A stretch of 9,017 nt of DNA from positions 1 through 9,017 of the forward strand of contig WOZJ01000051.1 in the NCBI GenBank assembly GCA_011620345.1, written 5' to 3'. The position numbers and the translations under genes are program-made. How positions within the stretch are numbered: position 1 is the first letter of the stretch; every line of letters starts with the position of its first letter. Positions 5,007 to 9,017 of the stretch are shown piece by piece. A model generated the notes under the pieces. It did not search any database and was not told the origin of the DNA. It saw only the letters and a list, made by a program, of their open reading frames with translations. Source of the DNA: Nitrospirota bacterium. Its GTDB lineage: Bacteria; UBA2233.

Positions 5007-6524
5007 ATGGCCAGCGATCCAGATTACGGAATGTTCATCAACGGCGAGACTATTTCATCGGCCTCCGGAGAGGTATTTCAACTGACCGACCCCTCTACGG
5101 GCGAGCCGTTCACCACGGTCGCCAAAGGCAGTCCAGACGACATCGACAGGGCCGTACGCATAGCCCGCGAGGCCTTTGAATCCGGGGTGTGGAGCGAAAA
5201 GAGCCCCAAGGAGCGGGCGGCAATCATGCGGGCGATTGCGGCCAAATTCCTCGAGCGAGCCGAGCAGTTTGCCTTGGCCGAGGTTCAGAGCTCAGGCACG
5301 ACGATTAGGCGTTTCCTGAACGTAGACGTCGTTTTGGTAATGGATTTATTCCTTCGGATGGCCGAGATGCTCGAAGAGTTTCCGCACAAAGAGGTGCTCG
5401 ATGCCATCCCCATTCCAGGCCCATCGCACGATTTTGTCATCCGCGAGCCCATAGGCGTCTGCGGGATGATCACGCCCTGGAACTTCCCCTTGATTCTCGC
5501 AAGCTGGAAGGTGGCCCCCGCCCTGGCCATGGGAAACACGATGGTTATCAAACCGGCGAGCTACACGCCTCTGTCCACGCTCCTTTTGGCCGAGGTTTGC
5601 ACCGAAGCGGGCGTACCGCCGGGCGTAATCAACGTCGTTCCGGGGCCTGGCGGCGTCACCGGCGAATCGCTCGTCACACACCCAGAAGTAGACAAAATTG
5701 CCTTCACGGGCTCGACCGTCGTGGGCAGACGGATCATGCAGCTTGCCGCGGGCACGATCAAAAAGGTCACGCTCGAGCTTGGCGGCAAGTCGCCCAACAT
5801 TATTCTGGACGATGCCAACCTGGACGTTGCCGTGCCAGGGTCGCTGTTTGCCTTCTTAATGCACAACGGTCAGGTCTGCGAATCCGGAACGAGGCTCTTG
5901 GTTCCAAAGGGCCTTCATAACGAGATCCTCGAGAGAATGTGCGCCATCGCCAAGAATTTGAAGGTTGGAAGCCCGTTGGATCCAACGTCCGACATGGGCC
6001 CGATCGTATCCAAATCCCAGCTCGAGACGATCCTAAGCTACGTCGATGCGGGCAAGCAAGAAGGCGCAAGGCTCGTCATCGGCGGGAACCAGCTCCATCC
6101 CGAGGGCTACGAGGGCGGCTACTACATGGAACCCACGATATTCACGGACGTTAAAAACGACATGCGAATTGCCCAGGAAGAAATCTTCGGGCCCGTGCTT
6201 GTCGTGATCACGTACGAAGACTTGAATGATGCCTTAAGAATCGCCAACGACACGATTTACGGGCTTGCGGGTGGGGTATGGACCCAAGACCCCGAAAAAG
6301 CGCTCTACGTCGCAAGGAAGATCAAGGCGGGCACGGTATGGGTCAACGACTGGCATATTTTACGGAACGACGGTCCGTTCGGCGGCTACAAGCAGTCAGG
6401 CATCGGCAGGGAGTTGGGGCACTTCGGCCTGGAGGAGTACAGCGAAGTCAAGAGAATACATACGTCCATGGTGCCCGAGCGCGAAAAGCGGGCCCTTTAC
6501 GACCGCGTGTTGACGCTTCGATAG
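5007..6524 (+). CDS. NAD(P)-dependent aldehyde dehydrogenase
   Basis: This 505-aa protein is a full-length member of the aldehyde dehydrogenase superfamily, cytoplasmic, oxidising an aldehyde to the carboxylic acid with NAD(P)+. Landmarks: PWNFP with Asn159 (oxyanion), Lys182 in the IKPA motif, FTGSTVVG (233-240) in the cofactor domain, Glu257 in LELGG (general base), Cys291 in GQVCESG (nucleophile), Glu392/Phe394 in EEIFGPV (cofactor ribose binding), and PFGGYKQSGIGRELG near the C terminus. All catalytic residues are present. It resembles the broad aliphatic/betaine-aldehyde type rather than CoA-acylating enzymes, so the product should be a free acid. GGGAGG (4995-5000) lies 6 nt before the ATG. 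The Fe-type alcohol dehydrogenase follows 33 bp downstream, implying a two-step alcohol-to-acid pathway. Substrate is not deducible. Confidence 0.95.
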   Translation: MASDPDYGMFINGETISSASGEVFQLTDPSTGEPFTTVAKGSPDDIDRAVRIAREAFESGVWSEKSPKERAAIMRAIAAKFLERAEQFALAEVQSSGTTIRRFLNVDVVLVMDLFLRMAEMLEEFPHKEVLDAIPIPGPSHDFVIREPIGVCGMITPWNFPLILASWKVAPALAMGNTMVIKPASYTPLSTLLLAEVCTEAGVPPGVINVVPGPGGVTGESLVTHPEVDKIAFTGSTVVGRRIMQLAAGTIKKVTLELGGKSPNIILDDANLDVAVPGSLFAFLMHNGQVCESGTRLLVPKGLHNEILERMCAIAKNLKVGSPLDPTSDMGPIVSKSQLETILSYVDAGKQEGARLVIGGNQLHPEGYEGGYYMEPTIFTDVKNDMRIAQEEIFGPVLVVITYEDLNDALRIANDTIYGLAGGVWTQDPEKALYVARKIKAGTVWVNDWHILRNDGPFGGYKQSGIGRELGHFGLEEYSEVKRIHTSMVPEREKRALYDRVLTLR

Positions 6525-6557
6525 ACCAAAGCTTAATTTCTACGAGGAGATGCAACG

Positions 6558-7751
6558 ATGCCGACGACGCTATCCCAGTTTTTCTTAAAAACGGCCGTTT
6601 ATCAGGGCCAGGGGGCGCTTGCGATGGTCCCAGACCTCTTGGCCGGCTTGGGCGCCAAAAAGGCCGTCCTGTTCTCGGATTCTGGGATTCAAAAGACCGG
6701 CCTTGTGGACAAACTAGCAAGGCTCTTTGATCTCCCCTCCAAGGGGGTAACGACCACGCTCGTGGGCGTGTTTACGGACATCCCTCAGGATGCCGAAAGC
6801 TCCAAGATTAACGAAGGGATCCGCTTTGTCCGTGAAAAGGGCGCGGATGCGCTCGTAGCGATCGGCGGGGGCAGCGTGCTCGATTTCACCAAAGGCGTAA
6901 AGTACGGGCTGTACAAAGGGGTGGAGGACATTTTGGATGTCATCCCGGGAAACTTCGCGTTCGTTCCCTGGCCAAAAGCGCAGCTCATCCCCATCCCGCA
7001 CCTGGCCATTCCCACGACTGCCGGGACAGGAGCGGAAGTCTCGCCGATCTGCGTCGTATACAACGAAAAGCAGCGGGTCAAGGCAAACCTCCTGCACCCG
7101 TTCGTCAACGCAGACATCGCGGTTTTAGACCCAGACGTAACGCTAGGCCTTCCAAAGTCGCTTACGGCCTCGACCGCGTTCGATGCGCTCACGCATGCCG
7201 TAGAGGCACTCTTTTCTCCTACGGCGTTCGCCTTTACAGACGGGTTCGCGCTGAGGGCGACCGAGCTTATCTTCCGCAACCTTCCCAAGGCCCTAGAAAA
7301 CCCGAAGGATGTCGAGGCCAGGAGCGAGCTTTTGGCCGCATCGGCCATGGGGATTACGGCCTTTACCTACGCGTTGTCGGCCATTCCGGTGCACAACCTT
7401 GCGCATGCGCTGGGCGCGCAGTACCGGATTCCTCACGGGCTTGCCAACGCGGTCCTTCTTACGCGAGTCATGGAAGCCATGCCGGAGTTCTACGAGAGGC
7501 GGGCCAGAGACCTGGCCAAGGTACTCGAGGTTCCGCTTGAAGGCGATGGCCGAAAGCTCCTTGAGGCCTCGATCGAGGCAATCAAGGGCTTAAGGTCCCG
7601 ATCCGGCCTGCCGGACACGTTCAAAGAGTTTCATATCCCGAGCTCCGAGCTGGACGCTGCCGTCATGGCAGTCATGAAAGACCCCTCCGGGGTGCTCTTT
7701 CCCATCCCGGAAGAGGCGATCCGGAACATCGTCTCATCGGTCATCGGTTGA
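6558..7751 (+). CDS. Iron-containing (group III) alcohol dehydrogenase
   Basis: This 397-aa cytoplasmic enzyme of the Fe-ADH family interconverts an alcohol and an aldehyde or ketone with NAD(P). The N-terminal dinucleotide domain holds GGGS (103-106) and the PTTAGTGAEVS motif (about 152-162). The helical metal domain has ligands Asp209 and His213 (FDALTH), His279 (VHNLAH) and His293 (PHGLANA), with the 14-residue spacing between the last two seen in FucO; His283 is near the nicotinamide in relatives. All four ligands are intact. AGGAG (6545-6549) lies 8 nt before the ATG. It sits between the ALDH (33 bp) and the second TRAP receptor (22 bp), so the three are likely co-transcribed. The aldehyde it makes probably feeds the ALDH. 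Substrate and metal (Fe2+, or Zn2+ in some relatives) cannot be told from sequence. Confidence 0.94.
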   Translation: MPTTLSQFFLKTAVYQGQGALAMVPDLLAGLGAKKAVLFSDSGIQKTGLVDKLARLFDLPSKGVTTTLVGVFTDIPQDAESSKINEGIRFVREKGADALVAIGGGSVLDFTKGVKYGLYKGVEDILDVIPGNFAFVPWPKAQLIPIPHLAIPTTAGTGAEVSPICVVYNEKQRVKANLLHPFVNADIAVLDPDVTLGLPKSLTASTAFDALTHAVEALFSPTAFAFTDGFALRATELIFRNLPKALENPKDVEARSELLAASAMGITAFTYALSAIPVHNLAHALGAQYRIPHGLANAVLLTRVMEAMPEFYERRARDLAKVLEVPLEGDGRKLLEASIEAIKGLRSRSGLPDTFKEFHIPSSELDAAVMAVMKDPSGVLFPIPEEAIRNIVSSVIG

Positions 7752-7773
7752 CACCAACAGGCAGGAGGGTTTC

Positions 7774-8775
7774 ATGGGCTGGCCAAAGGCCTTTATGCAA
7801 TGTTCGATCGCAGCGCTGTTCACGGTCTTGCTCTTCCAAACCTCTATGGCGGCCGAGCCGGCCGTGATCAAGATCGCCACGCTCGCCCCCGATGGGACGG
7901 CCTGGGCGGAGCTCGCCTCCAAGATCAAGCGCGACATCGAAAGCGCCACATCGGGGCGCGTGCGGGTAATTCTGTACCTTGGCGGCGTGATGGGCAACGA
8001 TAAGGACACGGTCCGCAAGCTCAGGCTGGGCCAGCTCCAAGGGGGAGGGTTCTCGGCTGAAGGAACCTTCCTGGCCTGCCCCGAGACGGGCGTCATGCAG
8101 CTGCCGTACCTGGTCGATTCCTACGAAAAGGCGGACAGGGCACGTGAGCTGATCCGTCCCGACCTTGATGCGGCCGCCCAAAAGAACGGCTTCAAGCTCC
8201 TTTGTTTTATCGAGCAGGGATACGATGCGCTCTACTCGAAGGACTTTCCCATCCGAAAGCTTGAAGACATGAAGAAGGTCCGCACGTACGCATGGTCCGG
8301 CCCAATCGAGGAAGAGATGCTCAAGGCCCTGGGAACAAGCCCGTTCGCCATCGGGGCGGCAGAGTCCGTGGCCGCACTGCGCTCCGGGATCGTCAACACC
8401 GCTCCTGCGCCCGCTCAGTGGGTCCTTGGCACGCAAGAATACACGTTCCTTAAATACATCAACCTGCACAACTGGCACTACATGCCTGCCGCGATCGTCT
8501 TGACCCAAAAGGCCTTCGCAAGCATTTCTTCGGAAGATCAACGGGCCGTTTTGGAGATCGGCAAACGCTACGAGCCCTTGTTCGTCAAAGAGGCTAGGGA
8601 ATCCGAAAGGAAGTGCTACGAGGCCTTCCAAGAGTACGGAATGCAGATGGTTACGCTCAACCCCCAAGAAGAAGCCCTCTTTAGGAAAAAAACCCGCCCG
8701 GTATGGGACAAGCTTGTGGGAAGGTATTATTCCAAAGAAATGCTAAAGAAAATCGAATTTCTCGGAGCCCGCTAG
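7774..8775 (+). CDS. dctP: Second TRAP periplasmic receptor (DctP/TatP-like) without its own permease
   Basis: This 333-aa periplasmic solute receptor starts with a signal peptide (about 1-27, hydrophobic core IAALFTVLLF, cleavage near SMAA). The mature part matches the receptor encoded at 1869-2915 in layout: IKIATLAPDGTAW, YLGGVMGND (68-76), VRKLRLGQLQ (80-89), and Arg170 in KKVRTYAW for ligand anchoring. The two diverge strongly in the ligand-facing middle: here GGGFSAEG and NTAPAPAQWVL, against CAGLTGMG and YNTPLAAVALQW there. A different ligand is therefore plausible. AGGAGG (7763-7768) precedes the ATG by 5 nt, and the Fe-ADH ends 22 bp upstream. No dctQ or dctM follows: next comes a convergent gene. 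It may deliver substrate to the DctQM at 99-1869 or to one elsewhere, or act as a sensor input. Confidence 0.92.
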   Translation: MGWPKAFMQCSIAALFTVLLFQTSMAAEPAVIKIATLAPDGTAWAELASKIKRDIESATSGRVRVILYLGGVMGNDKDTVRKLRLGQLQGGGFSAEGTFLACPETGVMQLPYLVDSYEKADRARELIRPDLDAAAQKNGFKLLCFIEQGYDALYSKDFPIRKLEDMKKVRTYAWSGPIEEEMLKALGTSPFAIGAAESVAALRSGIVNTAPAPAQWVLGTQEYTFLKYINLHNWHYMPAAIVLTQKAFASISSEDQRAVLEIGKRYEPLFVKEARESERKCYEAFQEYGMQMVTLNPQEEALFRKKTRPVWDKLVGRYYSKEMLKKIEFLGAR

Positions 8776-8811
8776 CTGGTCAGCTAACAGGGTTAAAGGG
8801 CGCAAACCAAA

Positions 8812-8860
8812 AAAGCCCAAGGGCTGGCATGGCGCGGCAACGTCCTAGCCTTTGGGCTTT
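8812..8860. terminator. Shared hairpin terminator between convergent genes
   Basis: Arms 8812-8827 and 8845-8860 can form a 16-bp stem around a 17-nt loop. In plus-strand RNA two pairs are G-U wobbles but only UUU follows. In minus-strand RNA those two become C-A mismatches, yet the stem is followed by a U6 tract (8814-8809). So it should terminate the MaoC-like gene well and the dehydrogenase/receptor operon more weakly. The right arm is made of the last codons and stop of the MaoC-like gene. Confidence 0.65.
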
Positions 8861-9017
8861 GGAGGGGCAAGCGCGGGGGCGTAGGCCTTTTTGTAGACCA
8901 TGACGGCCCGCTGGAACCGGATAACGACCGTCCCGTCATGCTTGTAGCCGGTCGTTTTAACACGGATGATTCCCATGTGCGGCCTGGATTTGGACTCGCG
9001 CTTTTCGAGCACCTCCG
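8845..9017 (-). CDS. MaoC-like dehydratase/hydratase, C-terminal part
   Basis: Only the last 57 codons are in the window; the start lies beyond the right edge. The readable part (EVLEKRESKSRPHMG, then IIRVKTTGYKHDGTVVI and FQRAVMVYKKAYAP) matches the C-terminal strands of MaoC/hot-dog-fold enoyl-CoA hydratases, in particular the itaconyl/mesaconyl-CoA-hydratase-like group, where the ESKSRP-x-MG and G-x-V-V-x-F-x-R-x-VMVYK patterns are usual. Such enzymes hydrate or dehydrate acyl-CoA thioesters in the cytoplasm. The active-site Asp/His region is upstream and not visible. The gene runs toward the TRAP receptor at 7774-8775 and its stop codon lies within the terminator stem. It is probably in a different transcription unit from the dehydrogenases. 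Confidence 0.75.
   Translation of the reverse strand, partial: EVLEKRESKSRPHMGIIRVKTTGYKHDGTVVIRFQRAVMVYKKAYAPALAPPKPKG

Noticed and set aside
6785-7348. 187-codon open frame antisense to the alcohol dehydrogenase
   Set aside because: It lies wholly within an intact Fe-ADH whose metal ligands are conserved; its Ser/Ala-rich low-complexity translation is typical of a shadow frame.
7741-8667. 308-codon open frame on the minus strand opposite the second TRAP receptor
   Set aside because: The opposite strand encodes a receptor with all family motifs, a signal peptide and a strong ribosome binding site. The antisense frame has no recognisable motif and is a GC-rich shadow.
8773-8786. TAGCT-GGTC-AGCTA hairpin at the stop of the second receptor
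   Set aside because: A 5-bp stem without a U tract; the larger hairpin 25 bp downstream explains termination better.

Overview
The window reads as part of a bacterial chromosome of moderate to fairly high GC content with compact operons and strong AAGGAGG-type ribosome binding sites. The TatT-associated TRAP transporter, together with alcohol/aldehyde oxidation genes, a MaoC-type hydratase end and what may be the start of a nitronate-monooxygenase-like gene, suits an anaerobic or facultative degrader, for example a Desulfobacterota-type lineage. That taxonomic guess rests on gene content only.

Layout. On the minus strand, from about 4200 down to 1, are a decayed GMC-type FAD oxidoreductase (3821-4200), a TatT-family lipoprotein (2932-3804), a DctP/TatP-like periplasmic receptor (1869-2915), DctQ (1339-1869), DctM (99-1370), and the first 12 codons of a further gene (1-36). 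The spacings are 16 bp, a 1-nt stop/start overlap and a 20-32 bp overlap, so tatT-dctP-dctQ-dctM is almost certainly one operon. On the plus strand, running the other way, are a small membrane-protein gene that appears frameshifted (4554-4990), an aldehyde dehydrogenase (5007-6524), an iron-type alcohol dehydrogenase (6558-7751) and a second DctP/TatP-like receptor with no permease of its own (7774-8775). A MaoC-like hydratase on the minus strand enters from the right edge (8845-9017) and converges on it, with one hairpin terminator between them.

The AT-richer divergent region (about 4201-4553) holds a good sigma70-like promoter on the minus strand (TTGATA-17-TATAAA), a weaker one overlapping it on the plus strand, a 12-bp perfect hairpin with a U5 tract that would end the minus-strand transcript after about 150 nt, a small palindrome and three 7-bp tandem repeats.

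How the genes may work together (inference): the TatT-DctPQM transporter imports an organic compound, possibly hydrophobic by analogy with the Treponema TatP/TatT pair. The divergent operon oxidises an alcohol to its aldehyde (Fe-ADH) and then to the acid (ALDH). The orphan receptor in the oxidation operon may give the single DctQM permease a second specificity. The GMC remnant suggests that an FAD-dependent alcohol oxidoreductase once belonged to the transporter operon and has been lost. The substrate cannot be read from sequence. No regulator, tRNA, rRNA, CRISPR array or intact mobile element was seen.
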